From Aquabacterium sp. (GTDB lineage: Bacteria > Pseudomonadota > Gammaproteobacteria > Burkholderiales > Burkholderiaceae_C), in assembly GCF_016234775.1 (NCBI RefSeq), contig NZ_JACRAH010000034.1, forward strand, positions 1 to 41,855: 41,855 nt of DNA, read 5' to 3'. The translations under genes and the position numbers were made by a program. This document shows positions 16,601 through 25,704 of this stretch, one piece after another. The notes beneath the pieces were generated by a model. That model did no database searches. It was not told where the DNA came from and was given only the letters and a program-made list of their open reading frames with translations. Position 1 is the stretch's first letter. Each line of letters begins with the position of its first letter.

Positions 16601-18004
16601 ATGAGTTCCCTGCCCGCCTCCAACACGCCCACAGATCAGGCCGCTGACACGTCCACCGCTGGCAAGAAGGTCTATATCAAGACCTATGGTTGCCAGATGA
16701 ACGAGTACGACTCGGACAAGATGTCCGACGTCATGAACGCCGCCAAGGGCTACACGCCCACCGACAACCCTGAAGAAGCCGACCTGATCCTGTTCAACAC
16801 CTGCTCCATCCGCGAGAAGGCACAAGAAAAAGTGTTCAGCGACCTGGGGCGCGTCAAGCACCTCAAGGCCAAGGGCGTGATGATCGGCGTGGGCGGCTGC
16901 GTGGCCAGCCAGGAAGGCGCCTCCATCATCGAGCGTGCGCCTTATGTGGACGTGGTGTTCGGCCCGCAAACACTGCACCGCCTGCCCGCCATGCTGGAAA
17001 AGCGCCAGCGCTCCAAACGCCCCCAGGTGGACATCAGCTTCCCCGAAATCGAGAAGTTCGACCACCTGCCGCCGCCTCGCAAGGAAGGCGCTTCGGCCTT
17101 CGTGTCCATCATGGAAGGCTGCTCCAAGTACTGCAGCTACTGCGTGGTGCCTTACACGCGTGGCGAAGAAGTCTCGCGCCCGTTTGACGACGTGCTGACC
17201 GAGGTGGCCGATCTGGTCGACCAGGGCGTCAAGGAAATCACCCTGCTGGGACAGAACGTGAACGGCTACCGCGGCAAGATGGGTGACACGGCCGAGATCG
17301 CCGACTTCGCCACCCTGGTCGAGTACGTTGCCGAGATGCCGGGCCTGGAGCGCATCCGCTTCACGACCAGCCACCCCAACGAGTTCGGCCAGCGCCTGAT
17401 CGATGTGTACGGCAAGACCGACAAGCTCGTGAACCATGTGCACCTGCCCGTGCAGCACGGCTCCGACCGCATCCTCATGGCCATGAAACGCGGCTACACC
17501 ACGCTCGAATACAAGAGCACCATCCGCAAGCTGCGCGCCGTGCGCCCTGACATCCGCCTGTCGACCGACTTCATCGTCGGCTTCCCCGGTGAAACCGATG
17601 AAGACTTCGACAAGCTGATGAAACTCGCCACCGACATCGAGTTCGACGCCTCCTTCAGCTTCATCTTCAGCGCCCGCCCCGGCACGCCCGCTGCGGCCCT
17701 GGAAGACACGACGCCGCACGAGGTCAAGCTCAAGCGTCTGCAAACATTGCAAGCCTATCTGGACGGCAATGTGCAGCGCTACGGCGAAGAGCTGGTGGGC
17801 AAGACGCAGAAGATCCTGGTCGAAGGCCCCAGCCGCAAGGACCCCAGTGAACTGATGGGCCGCACCGAGTGCAACCGCATCGTCAACTTCGCGGCAGGCC
17901 CCACGCAGGCACTGCGCGAACGGCTGATCGGCCAGTTGATCGAGGTGAACATCACCAAGGCCTTCCCGCACTCGCTGCGGGCTGAGTTGAACCTGAAAAG
18001 CTGA
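16601..18004 (+). CDS. miaB: tRNA-2-methylthio-N6-dimethylallyladenosine synthase
   Basis: Radical-SAM methylthiotransferase that adds a 2-methylthio group to N6-isopentenyl-A37 in tRNAs reading UNN codons. The N-terminal UPF0004 domain has the three auxiliary-cluster cysteines Cys31 (TYGCQMN), Cys68 (NTCSIRE) and Cys100 (GGCVA). The radical-SAM motif CSKYCSYC places Cys174, Cys178 and Cys181. Later conserved blocks LLGQNVNGY and [12 protein letters not shown] are present, with a C-terminal TRAM domain. The length of 467 is typical; the first 20 residues are a low-complexity extension. It probably shares a transcript with the upstream exported protein. Confidence 0.97.
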   Translation: MSSLPASNTPTDQAADTSTAGKKVYIKTYGCQMNEYDSDKMSDVMNAAKGYTPTDNPEEADLILFNTCSIREKAQEKVFSDLGRVKHLKAKGVMIGVGGCVASQEGASIIERAPYVDVVFGPQTLHRLPAMLEKRQRSKRPQVDISFPEIEKFDHLPPPRKEGASAFVSIMEGCSKYCSYCVVPYTRGEEVSRPFDDVLTEVADLVDQGVKEITLLGQNVNGYRGKMGDTAEIADFATLVEYVAEMPGLERIRFTTSHPNEFGQRLIDVYGKTDKLVNHVHLPVQHGSDRILMAMKRGYTTLEYKSTIRKLRAVRPDIRLSTDFIVGFPGETDEDFDKLMKLATDIEFDASFSFIFSARPGTPAAALEDTTPHEVKLKRLQTLQAYLDGNVQRYGEELVGKTQKILVEGPSRKDPSELMGRTECNRIVNFAAGPTQALRERLIGQLIEVNITKAFPHSLRAELNLKS

Positions 18005-18017
18005 ATCTGAAGGGGTT

Positions 18018-18048
18018 TCGCCAAGACATACCGTGACGTAGTTGGCGA
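18018..18048 (+). other. Stem-loop downstream of miaB
   Basis: Perfect 7-bp inverted repeat TCGCCAA (18018-18024) and TTGGCGA (18042-18048), with a 17-base loop containing a further TAC/GTA pair. It lies 14 bases after the miaB stop and has no U tract. It may be a weak terminator, a processing or stability hairpin, or chance. Confidence 0.25.
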
Positions 18049-18138
18049 TCCCGCCTTAAAGCGAGGGTTTTGGTTCTTTCACTTTTTGACTTTGTGGCCG
18101 AAATTCAGGGCACCACTGTCACTTGCGATCGGACCGAC

Positions 18139-19257
18139 ATGAAGCTCCTGCGCCTGTGCGCTCATCAGGTTCGCCTCAATGAGCCCCTGCCCTGGAACGT
18201 GCGCAACGAACCCGGTCACCTGCTGCTGGGCAAAGGCTTCTTGCTGACGGACCAGGCCCAGATCGACTCGCTCATGGAGCGCGGCGTCTTTGTCGACCAG
18301 GACGAGTACGAGGCCCATCAGCGCGAGTTGAAGGCGGCACAGGCCCGCAAGGACCCCTTCACCCTGTGGGCCAACATCCTCAAGCGCACGGGCCACTTGC
18401 TGCGCAACCACAAGGACAACCCCCAGTTCGCGAAAGAGCTGGGTGACCTCTCGATCCAGATCCAGGGGGCCATGAAGGAAGACGTCAACGCAGGCACCTT
18501 CGAGATGGTCTATGGTGACCCGACGGGCTACGCGGTATCGCACTCCTTGCAAACGGCTTTTGTGGCGGCATTGGCCGCCGAACGCTTTGGCTGGAACGAG
18601 AACGACCGCACCACCTTGATACGTGCAGCCTTGACGATGAACATCGCCATGCTGGACATGCAGAACGCGCTGACGCAACAAGCCACGCCCCTGACACCGC
18701 AACAACGCGCCGAGATTGACGCCCATCCGCTCAAAGGCAGGCTGATCCTGGAGTCCTCGAACGTGAGTTGCCAGGACTGGCTCAGGACAGTGCAGGATCA
18801 CCACGTCACCACCGATGGGCGCGGCCTGCCGCAGGACCGCAAGGACTTCAGCCAGTTGGCCTGCATGATCCACTACACCGATGTGTATCTGGCCAAGCTC
18901 AGCCCACGTGCCAATCGCCCGGCCATTGCCGTCAACGTGGCGGCGCGCGAGCTGTATCTGAAGTCAGGCGGCGCCGACAACCCCTATGCGGCAGCCATCA
19001 TCAAGGAGATGGGCATCTTCCCGCCCGGCTCCTTCGTGAAGCTGGCCAATGGCGACACGGCCGTGGTGCTGCGCCCGGGCGAGACAGCCAATACACCGCA
19101 GGTGCACAGCCTCATCAGCTCGGACGGCTGGGTGTTCCCCGACACCAAACCACGCGACACGGCCAAGCCTGAATTCAAGGTCGTGGCCGCCGTGCCCCGA
19201 GGCAACGTGATGATGCGACTCAACCGCCAGAAGCTGTTCGGTTACGCCACGGCCTGA
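18139..19257 (+). CDS. Degenerate HD-GYP domain protein
   Basis: A 372-residue protein. The N-terminal hundred residues are a PilZ-like or linker region. The C-terminal part follows the HD-GYP plan: [15 protein letters not shown] (134-148), [13 protein letters not shown] (165-177), DAHPLKG (194-200), [13 protein letters not shown] (219-231) and YTDVY (246-250). The metal-binding HD pair is replaced by Met167-Asn168, and GYP reads GLP, so c-di-GMP phosphodiesterase activity is doubtful and a binding or scaffold role is more likely. ATG 18139 is preferred to the TTG at 18070. The 3' end overlaps the convergent bioF gene by 16 bases. Confidence 0.75.
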   Translation: MKLLRLCAHQVRLNEPLPWNVRNEPGHLLLGKGFLLTDQAQIDSLMERGVFVDQDEYEAHQRELKAAQARKDPFTLWANILKRTGHLLRNHKDNPQFAKELGDLSIQIQGAMKEDVNAGTFEMVYGDPTGYAVSHSLQTAFVAALAAERFGWNENDRTTLIRAALTMNIAMLDMQNALTQQATPLTPQQRAEIDAHPLKGRLILESSNVSCQDWLRTVQDHHVTTDGRGLPQDRKDFSQLACMIHYTDVYLAKLSPRANRPAIAVNVAARELYLKSGGADNPYAAAIIKEMGIFPPGSFVKLANGDTAVVLRPGETANTPQVHSLISSDGWVFPDTKPRDTAKPEFKVVAAVPRGNVMMRLNRQKLFGYATA

Positions 19258-20474
19258 GCCAGCGCCTCACACAAGCGGTCAACCTGCTCGAACGTGTGCG
19301 CCGCTGACAGCGAAATACGCAGTCGTGCCGTGCCTTCGGGCACCGTGGGCGGCCGGATGGCCGGCACCCACACACCCAGGCTGTCGAGTTTGGCCATCAC
19401 CGCCAGCGCATCCTCATTGCTGCCGATGATCAGCGGTTGAATCGCCGTATCGGATGGCAACAAAGTCCAGGGCAGGTGCGCCGCCTTCACGCCGGCTTGC
19501 AGGCGCTGCTGCAAGGCGCGCAGATGCGCACGCCGCTGGGGCTCATCACGCATCACCATCAAGGCTGCACGCAGGGACTCGGCAATCATGGCCGGGGCCG
19601 CCGTGGCGAACATATAGGTGCGCGCCTTCTGCATGATCCACTCGACCAGGCTGGGTTCACCCGCCACAAACGCCCCCGCCACACCAGCAGCCTTGCCCAG
19701 TGTGGCCATGTAGATCAGGCGATCCAGCCGCCCTTGCCAGGCAGGAGCCACCCCGTTGACGCCCGCGATACCGTGATACGACAAGGTGCCTTCCCCCTGT
19801 TCGCCCAGCACGCCGAACCCATGGGCATCGTCGATCATCAACCAGGCGTCGTAGCGTTCACACAAGGCCAGCAAGGCCGGCACATCGGCCACATTGCCGT
19901 CCATGCTGAACACCGCATCCGTCACCACCAGCTTGCGGCGCGCGGTAGAGGTCTTCAAGGCGGCTTCCAGCGCACCCATATCCGCATGAGGCAACACATG
20001 GGACTCGGCGCGTGACAGGCGAATGCCGTCGATCAGGCAGGCGTGGTTGAGCGCATCGGAAAACACCGCATCGCCCTTGCCCACAAGCGCAGGAATGGCC
20101 CCCACATTGGCCGCATAGCCCGCATAGAAATACAAAGCGCGTGGCAGCCCCACCATCGCGGCCAGCTCCTGCTCCAGCGCCTCATGCGCCGGGCTGTGCC
20201 CGCACACCAGCGGTGAAGCCGTGGCGCCCACGCCGTAACGCGCGGCCGCCTGCTGCGCTGCGGCAATCAGCGCGGGATGCTGTGACAGGCCCAGATAGTC
20301 ATTGCTGCCAAAGGACAGGCGCTGCTGCCCATCGATCAGATAGGTGGTGCCGCGCAAGGCTTCATCAGAGGGGGCCAGCTCGGCAGGCGCCACGCATGGC
20401 GCGACCTGCCGGCGTTTACGCTGGAGATGCGCCGCCTGCAGGCGAGCCAGCTCCTGTTCGAACAATGCAGTCAT
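19242..20474 (-). CDS. bioF: 8-amino-7-oxononanoate synthase
   Basis: PLP enzyme that condenses pimeloyl-ACP or -CoA with alanine to give KAPA, the first ring-forming step of biotin synthesis. It has 410 residues, slightly longer than the usual 385 because of an N-terminal extension. The family markers are [11 protein letters not shown] (57-67), [17 protein letters not shown], the Asp216 region [10 protein letters not shown], and PLP-binding Lys261 in [13 protein letters not shown]. The first two markers and the lysine context favour BioF over glycine C-acetyltransferase. It lies nine bases after an aminotransferase in the same operon. Other biotin genes (bioA, bioD) lie about 16 kb away. Confidence 0.93.
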   Translation of the reverse strand: MTALFEQELARLQAAHLQRKRRQVAPCVAPAELAPSDEALRGTTYLIDGQQRLSFGSNDYLGLSQHPALIAAAQQAAARYGVGATASPLVCGHSPAHEALEQELAAMVGLPRALYFYAGYAANVGAIPALVGKGDAVFSDALNHACLIDGIRLSRAESHVLPHADMGALEAALKTSTARRKLVVTDAVFSMDGNVADVPALLALCERYDAWLMIDDAHGFGVLGEQGEGTLSYHGIAGVNGVAPAWQGRLDRLIYMATLGKAAGVAGAFVAGEPSLVEWIMQKARTYMFATAAPAMIAESLRAALMVMRDEPQRRAHLRALQQRLQAGVKAAHLPWTLLPSDTAIQPLIIGSNEDALAVMAKLDSLGVWVPAIRPPTVPEGTARLRISLSAAHTFEQVDRLCEALAQAVA

Positions 20475-20483
20475 CCTGCAAGG

Positions 20484-21704
20484 TTAACAGGACCTCCGGC
20501 CTTTGCGACGCAGGTGTTCGGCCAGGCGGGCCACCGCATCGTGAATCTGCGCCACGGACAGCGTCACGAAAGACAGGCGCATTTGCTGACGCGATGCCAG
20601 CGTCGCGTCAACGTAGAACGCTGAACCCGGCACATAGGCCACGCCTTGCTCAACGGCGTCAGGCAAGGAAGCCGCCGCATCGAAACCATCGGGGCCTTGC
20701 ACCCAGAAGAACATGCCGCCTTGGGGCACCTGCCAGAGGCAGCCATCGGGCAAATGGTGCGTCAAGGCCTGCGCCATCGCATCACGCTGCGCCTTGTAGC
20801 GCTGGCGCACGGACGCCACATGGGCATCAAGATCGAAGCCATCGGCCAGCAACTGCAGCACCAGGCGCTGATTGAAGCCTGGCGTATGCAGATCACTGGC
20901 CTGCTTGGCCTGCAACAGGCGCGCACGCAAGGCCAGGGCACCCGGTGCCTCATCCGGTGGCGTCACCACGTAGCCGATGCGCAAGCCTGGCGCCAGCACC
21001 TTGGACAAGGAGCCCAGGTACACCGTCTGATGCGGCGCGCTGGCCGCGATGGGTGCTGGCGGTAGCGCGTCGTACCACAGCTCACCGTAAGGGTTGTCTT
21101 CGATGAGCGTGACGCGGTGGGCCCGCAATGCAGCGGCCATGGCCGCACGCCGGTCTGCATCGATCGCGTGGCCAGTGGGGTTCTGAAAGCTCGGGACCAG
21201 ATAAGCCGCGCGCACCGGCACGTTGATCGCATTCCGAGGCTGCAGGGCTTGAGGATCCGGGCCTTGCGCATCCGCCAGCCAGGGCCTGTAAGCCGGCTCA
21301 TAAGCTGAGAAGGCCTGCAATGCGCCCAGATAGGTCGGCTGCTCGACCAACACCTCGCTGCCTGGATCGATCAAGACCTTGCCCAGCAGATCCAGCCCCT
21401 GCTGAGAGCCCGTGGTCACCAGCACCTGCTCGGGCCGTACCGGCCAGTGCGGCAGGCTCACCCGCCGCGCGATCCATTCACGCAAGGGCATCAGCCCTTC
21501 GCTGTTGGCGTACTGCATGGCTTGCGCCCCCTGGGTGCGCCACACACGCTCGCTCGCTTGCGCCAGAGCATCCAGCGGGAAGCTGTCGGGCGATGGCAAA
21601 CCACCGGCCAGCGACAACACGCCCGGGCGCTCGGTCAGCTTGAGGATTTCACGGATCGCGGAAGATGTCATCTGCTGCGTGCGGGCAGCCAGGGTCAGGC
21701 TCAT
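20484..21704 (-). CDS. PLP-dependent aminotransferase, fold type I (2-aminoadipate aminotransferase-like)
   Basis: A 406-residue class I/II aminotransferase without a DNA-binding domain. Key sites are the N-terminal LSLAGGLPSPDSFP (30-43), QNPTGH with the PLP-contacting Asn (174-179), EDNPYGELWYD (202-212) and the Schiff-base Lys235 in LGSLSKVLAPGLRIGY. This pattern fits the LysN/2-aminoadipate or valine-pyruvate-type group related to the MocR catalytic domain; the amino-acid substrate is not decidable. It lies between bioF (nine-base gap) and a DMT exporter whose stop overlaps its ATG (ATGA). The operon faces a MocR regulator, which suggests amino acid-responsive control. Confidence 0.88.
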   Translation of the reverse strand: MSLTLAARTQQMTSSAIREILKLTERPGVLSLAGGLPSPDSFPLDALAQASERVWRTQGAQAMQYANSEGLMPLREWIARRVSLPHWPVRPEQVLVTTGSQQGLDLLGKVLIDPGSEVLVEQPTYLGALQAFSAYEPAYRPWLADAQGPDPQALQPRNAINVPVRAAYLVPSFQNPTGHAIDADRRAAMAAALRAHRVTLIEDNPYGELWYDALPPAPIAASAPHQTVYLGSLSKVLAPGLRIGYVVTPPDEAPGALALRARLLQAKQASDLHTPGFNQRLVLQLLADGFDLDAHVASVRQRYKAQRDAMAQALTHHLPDGCLWQVPQGGMFFWVQGPDGFDAAASLPDAVEQGVAYVPGSAFYVDATLASRQQMRLSFVTLSVAQIHDAVARLAEHLRRKGRRSC

Positions 21705-22705
21705 GAGGCACTCGTTGGAGAAGAAGCGTAAGACGCAGAGGAAGGTGAAGAGGATCCGGAGGCAGCCAGACGCTGCCCCACCAGCACGATCACCAGCACT
21801 GATGCGGCAAACAACCAGGCATTCATGGGTACAGCCTCACCCAGTACGCCGGCCGAGATCAACATCGCCAGCAAAGGCTGCAGCAACTGCAACTGGCTCA
21901 CACGCATGGCGTCCCGGGCCAGTGCCGCATACCAGAGGAAAAAGCCCAACCAGGTAGAACACACGGCCACATAGGCCAGCCCCAACCAGGCCGACAACTG
22001 GATCTGATCACCAGCCTGGGCGAGGCTGTGGATGTCGGATGGCCACCAGTACACCGCCAGCGTCGCCGTCAAGGGCCAGGCCAGCACCAGCGACCAGGAC
22101 ATCACCTGCGCCGAAGGCATCTGCCTGGCCAGGCGTGCGCCCGCCACATACGCCACCGACGCGCCCATCATGCCCAGCACCAGCGCACCATCGGCCAGCA
22201 GCGTGAGGTGGGCCGATGTGGATTGACCGCCAGAAGATGTCCAGGCGAACACGCCCATCACCATGGCCCCCGCCATGCTGGCCAGCCAAAAGCCCAGGCG
22301 CGGCCTGTGCCCCAGCCACCAGGCCGCCAGCGCCGCCGTGCACAGTGGCAAGAGCCCGGTGATCACCGCCGCATGAGAAGCCGGCACGATGCGCACCGCC
22401 CAGCCCATGCCCAGCGGAAAGCCCATCACCCCACCCAGCACGATGCCCAGCAACCAGGGCCGGTGCGAGCGGTCAGGCCAGCTCGCCCTGGCCCACAGCA
22501 GGTGCAGCATCGCCAGCACGCCCGCCAGCGCCGCTCGGGCACTGGCCACGAACAGCGGTGGCCATTGCGGATCGCTCAGTGAGCCATTGGCCAGACGGGT
22601 CATGGGCAAGGTCATGGCGAACAACAAGACGGCCATGAGGCCCAGCGCCCTGGGCCACCAGTGGCGGCCTTGAAACGCAAATGTCACTTGCATGGTGGTG
22701 TTCAT
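21701..22705 (-). CDS. EamA/DMT-superfamily transporter
   Basis: A 334-residue membrane protein with about ten hydrophobic helices arranged as two five-helix EamA repeats (about 14-155 and 175-310). Such proteins export or import amino acids and metabolites across the inner membrane. The tail is Ser-rich and polar. ATG 22705 (or 22693) is chosen because the open frame further upstream runs through the spacer and the start of the divergent MocR gene. The stop overlaps the aminotransferase start, giving translational coupling. DMT exporters next to MocR regulators are a common pairing, so control by the neighbouring regulator is likely. Confidence 0.88.
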   Translation of the reverse strand: MNTTMQVTFAFQGRHWWPRALGLMAVLLFAMTLPMTRLANGSLSDPQWPPLFVASARAALAGVLAMLHLLWARASWPDRSHRPWLLGIVLGGVMGFPLGMGWAVRIVPASHAAVITGLLPLCTAALAAWWLGHRPRLGFWLASMAGAMVMGVFAWTSSGGQSTSAHLTLLADGALVLGMMGASVAYVAGARLARQMPSAQVMSWSLVLAWPLTATLAVYWWPSDIHSLAQAGDQIQLSAWLGLAYVAVCSTWLGFFLWYAALARDAMRVSQLQLLQPLLAMLISAGVLGEAVPMNAWLFAASVLVIVLVGQRLAASGSSSPSSASYASSPTSAS

Positions 22706-22722
22706 GTATGGCAATGTAGACA

Positions 22723-22793
22723 CCAACACCAATACAGCACCAACACAGATCAACACATCAGCCAACACACTGTACTGGCCACACCACCAACAC
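22723..22793. promoter_or_regulatory. Array of short direct repeats between MocR and DMT genes, candidate operator
   Basis: Five copies of CCAACAC (one reads TCAACAC) start at 22723, 22740, 22750, 22762 and 22787, all in the same direction, in the 113-base divergent spacer. MocR regulators usually bind paired direct repeats near the divergent promoters, which makes this a plausible operator region. The function is inferred from position and repetition. Confidence 0.4.
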
Positions 22794-22818
22794 AGCGCGA
22801 CCATCCAGCCGATACACC

Positions 22819-24237
22819 ATGAGCAGCCCCGCCCTGACACGCGACAGCGACCAGACCCTCACCGAGCAACTGGCGCAGCGATTTGCCGACCGCATACGCC
22901 AGCACTGGCTCGCCCCGGGAAGCAAGCTGCCATCGGTGCGCGAATGCGCCAGAACACATGATGTGAGCACCTACACGGTCGTGGCCGCTTACGATCAGCT
23001 CCTGGCACAAGGCCTGATCGAGGCCCGCAGCCAGCGCGGCTATTTCGTCCGGCAGACACCACGTGCGGTGGCCGAGCCCACGCCGGGCGACACCAAACCT
23101 CACCCATTCCAGCCCAGCACCCCGCTGGACGCCACCACCCTGATTCGCGGCCTGTTCCACGAGCCGGGCGCACGCCCCATGCCGGGGCTGGGCACACTGC
23201 CACCAGCCTGGCTGGACGCGAGCATGCTGGGCGCAGCCCTGCGCCGTGTCACCCAAGGCGACAAGCTGCTGCCATTGACCCTGCATTACGGCGAGCCAGC
23301 CGGTGACGCGCGCTTTCGGCGTGCCATGAGCATGCGCCTGGCCGAATACCAGCTCCAGGTCGATGCCGACCAGATCGTCACCACCTTGGGCGCCACACAG
23401 GCACTCGATCTGGTCACGCGCACCTTGCTGCAACCGGGCGATGCCGTGTTGGTCGACGAGCCGGCCTGGCCTGTTGAATTCGCGCGCCTGGCGCAGCTGG
23501 GCCTGCGCGTGCTGCCCATACCTCGAGGCGCGGAAGGCCCCGACCTGGATGTGATGCACAAGCTCGCCCAGGCGCATCAACCCAAGCTGTACGTGACCGT
23601 GTCCGTGCTGCACAACCCCACCAGCGCCATGCTTTCGCCCGGCCACGCTCACCAGGTGCTGCGCCTGGCCGAGACCCACAACTTCCACATCCTGGAGGAC
23701 GATATCTACGGCTTCCTGGCACCGGCCCACGCCACCCGGCTGAGCGTGCTGGACAAACTCCAGCGCGTCATCATGGTGGGCAGCTTCTCCAAGATCCTCA
23801 CGCCCAGCTGGCGCGTGGGCTACATCGCCGCGCCCACGCACCTGGTGGAGCGCATCACCAACACCAAGCTGCTGACCTCACTGACGACCCCGCCCATACT
23901 GGAGCAGGCCATCGCCCTGTGCCTGGAGCAAGGCCAGTTGCGGCGCTTCAGCGAGCGGGTCATCCAACAGCTTGATGCCGCACGCGCACGCACCGTCCAG
24001 CTGGCACGCCAGGCGGGCTGCCGCTTTGCGTCGGAGCCACAGGGCCTCTTCGGCTGGGTTGATACAGGGATGGACACGGAGCGTCTGACCATTCCCATGC
24101 TGGACGCGGGCTGGCTGATTGCCCCAGGTGCCTTGTTTTACGCGCAGCGCCGCCCATCCACGCTCATGCGCATCAACTTTGCCTCGTCGCAAGACGCCAA
24201 GTTCTGGCGCGCCATTCAGGCGCAACGCAGCAAGTGA
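22819..24237 (+). CDS. MocR-type transcriptional regulator (GntR wHTH plus aminotransferase domain)
   Basis: A 472-residue fusion. Residues 10-80 are a GntR-type winged helix (RIRQHWLAPGSKLPSVRECA, then DVSTYTVVAAYDQLLAQG and ARSQRGYFV). After a linker, residues 110-470 form a fold-type I aminotransferase domain with LHNPTSAML, LEDDIYGFL and the PLP lysine in VGSFSKILTPSWRVGY. These proteins sense PLP, often with an amino acid, rather than carry out transamination. It is divergent from a DMT transporter-aminotransferase-bioF operon and likely regulates it and itself. Convergent with nhaR, 15 bases apart. The repeat array in the spacer supports the regulator assignment. Confidence 0.92.
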   Translation: MSSPALTRDSDQTLTEQLAQRFADRIRQHWLAPGSKLPSVRECARTHDVSTYTVVAAYDQLLAQGLIEARSQRGYFVRQTPRAVAEPTPGDTKPHPFQPSTPLDATTLIRGLFHEPGARPMPGLGTLPPAWLDASMLGAALRRVTQGDKLLPLTLHYGEPAGDARFRRAMSMRLAEYQLQVDADQIVTTLGATQALDLVTRTLLQPGDAVLVDEPAWPVEFARLAQLGLRVLPIPRGAEGPDLDVMHKLAQAHQPKLYVTVSVLHNPTSAMLSPGHAHQVLRLAETHNFHILEDDIYGFLAPAHATRLSVLDKLQRVIMVGSFSKILTPSWRVGYIAAPTHLVERITNTKLLTSLTTPPILEQAIALCLEQGQLRRFSERVIQQLDAARARTVQLARQAGCRFASEPQGLFGWVDTGMDTERLTIPMLDAGWLIAPGALFYAQRRPSTLMRINFASSQDAKFWRAIQAQRSK

Positions 24238-24252
24238 GACTGACTGTGTGGC

Positions 24253-25158
24253 TCACCGACTCCAGGCTGCGAACAAACCTTCACGCGCAGCCTGGGTGAT
24301 GGCCACCACCCCAGGGTGAGTCAATCGACGCTCCACCGTGATCACATAGTAGGACTCGATCAGGTCGGTCGCTTCACCCAGGCGTTTGACGCCGTATTGC
24401 GCCTGCATGGACTCATCCAGCACCATGGGCGCCATGAACACCCCATGCCCGAGATGGCCCAGTGCCATGGGCATGGCACTGTCGTCAAATTCACCCACCA
24501 TGTGCGGCTTCAACTTGTGCCCGCCCAGCCACTGCCCAAGACGCATGCCCAGCGCAGAGTCCGAGGCGGGCGCCAACAATGGCGCCCCATCCAGGCACGC
24601 TGGAAAGCCCTTCTTGAGCTTGCCTGCCAGGGCCTTGCTGGCATAGAAACCCACCGTGGCACCGCCCAGACGGTGATTGAAGGCATGCACGCTCATGTCC
24701 TGCGGCAGGGGGCGGTCTGACAGCACCAGATCCAGCCTGTGCACGGCCAGCTCGGCCAGCAAGCTGTCGAGCTTCCATTCCCTGCAGATCACCTTGAAGG
24801 GCTGCTGGTGCTGCAAAGCCGGCTCAAGCAGGCGGCAGGCCACCAGCTTGGGCACGGCATCCGCAATGCCCACGCGCAGCTCCAGCGGCCTGGGTGTGCC
24901 GCGCGGCTGACGCACAACCTGGTCCAGCTCCTCACCCAGGTGAAAAATGTCACGGGCGTAGCTGTAAGCCAGTTGCCCCGTCTCGGTCAGCTCCAGCTTG
25001 CGGCCCTTCTTCTGAAAGAGCGGCCGACCGAAGTGGTCTTCCAGCAGCTGAATCTGCCCGCTGACCGTCTGAGGCGTCACATGCAGGTGTTCGCTGGCCT
25101 TGACCACGCCACCCAACCTCGCCACGGCCCAGAAGTACTGCAGGTGCTTGTAGTTCAT
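24253..25158 (-). CDS. nhaR: LysR-family regulator NhaR
   Basis: A 301-residue LysR-type regulator. The N-terminal helix-turn-helix begins MNYKHLQYFWAVARLGGVVKA and continues LHVTPQTVSGQIQLLE, a sequence highly typical of NhaR, the activator of sodium/proton antiport and stress genes in enterobacteria. The rest is the two-lobed effector domain. No nhaA antiporter gene is in the window, so its local target is unclear. It is divergent from a ribosome-hibernation-type gene across 101 bases containing two TTCGAA palindromes. The pairing of nhaR with that gene suggests the pair is coregulated in salt or stationary stress; this is inferred. Confidence 0.85.
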   Translation of the reverse strand: MNYKHLQYFWAVARLGGVVKASEHLHVTPQTVSGQIQLLEDHFGRPLFQKKGRKLELTETGQLAYSYARDIFHLGEELDQVVRQPRGTPRPLELRVGIADAVPKLVACRLLEPALQHQQPFKVICREWKLDSLLAELAVHRLDLVLSDRPLPQDMSVHAFNHRLGGATVGFYASKALAGKLKKGFPACLDGAPLLAPASDSALGMRLGQWLGGHKLKPHMVGEFDDSAMPMALGHLGHGVFMAPMVLDESMQAQYGVKRLGEATDLIESYYVITVERRLTHPGVVAITQAAREGLFAAWSR

Positions 25159-25176
25159 TTCGATTTTCCCGAACAG

Positions 25177-25195
25177 TTCGAATCAGAATTTCGAA
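25177..25195. promoter_or_regulatory. Twin TTCGAA palindromes between nhaR and the hibernation-factor gene
   Basis: TTCGAA at 25177-25182 and 25190-25195, separated by seven bases, form a 19-base interrupted palindrome, the size expected for a LysR-type binding site. They lie close to both divergent starts. The assignment to NhaR is inferred from position. Confidence 0.35.
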
Positions 25196-25259
25196 TTTAC
25201 GCGAAGTATAGGTTTTCGTACATTGAGTCTGTCATCCACTCACAAGCAAGGACCTCATC

Positions 25260-25664
25260 ATGCGCGTGTTCATCCAGACCCAAGGCCTGATCCTGTCTCG
25301 CGAAGACAGCGAGCACATCCGCCAACGTCTGCGTCAACTGCTGGGCCGCTTCGGAGACAAGGCCATTGGCGCCACCCTGCACTTGAAGGACATCAACGGC
25401 CCACGCGGCGGCGAAGACAAGGATTGCCAACTGGTGATCGAACTTGAAGACACCACCACGGTGGTGCGTGACCGAGGCCACCAGATCCGCGCGATGGTTG
25501 ATCGTGCGCTGCATCGCGCCTCGCATGCACTGAGCAAGCAGGTCGAGCGCATCCGCGATCGCCCCCTGCGCGCGCCGCATCTGGGCAAAGGCAGAACACC
25601 GGGCCGCAACCGCCGCATGGAGCGGGCTTTCAACGCCTTGAGTCCAACGCCGGACCTGACCTGA
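25260..25664 (+). CDS. HPF/RaiA-family ribosome-associated protein
   Basis: A 134-residue protein with the beta-alpha-beta-beta-beta-alpha layout of hibernation factors: MRVFIQTQGLILS, a first helix (SEHIRQRLRQLLGRF), the strands ATLHLKDINGP and CQLVIELEDTTTVVRDRG, and a second helix (HQIRAMVDRALHRASHALSKQVERI). A basic C-terminal tail (KGRTPGRNRRMERA) could bind rRNA. Such proteins bind the 30S subunit in stationary phase or stress. The sequence is divergent from canonical HPF, so direct ribosome inactivation is inferred from fold. It is divergent from nhaR, and a Bax inhibitor-1-like gene follows after 40 bases, possibly in the same transcript. Confidence 0.75.
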   Translation: MRVFIQTQGLILSREDSEHIRQRLRQLLGRFGDKAIGATLHLKDINGPRGGEDKDCQLVIELEDTTTVVRDRGHQIRAMVDRALHRASHALSKQVERIRDRPLRAPHLGKGRTPGRNRRMERAFNALSPTPDLT

Positions 25665-25704
25665 TCCCACTCGTTTTCAAATTGCAACCAAGAAGGAACA
25701 CATC

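Noticed and set aside
16421..17971. 516-codon minus-strand open frame
   Set aside because: Antisense to miaB, whose cluster cysteines are all present; Ala/Gly/His-rich shadow composition.
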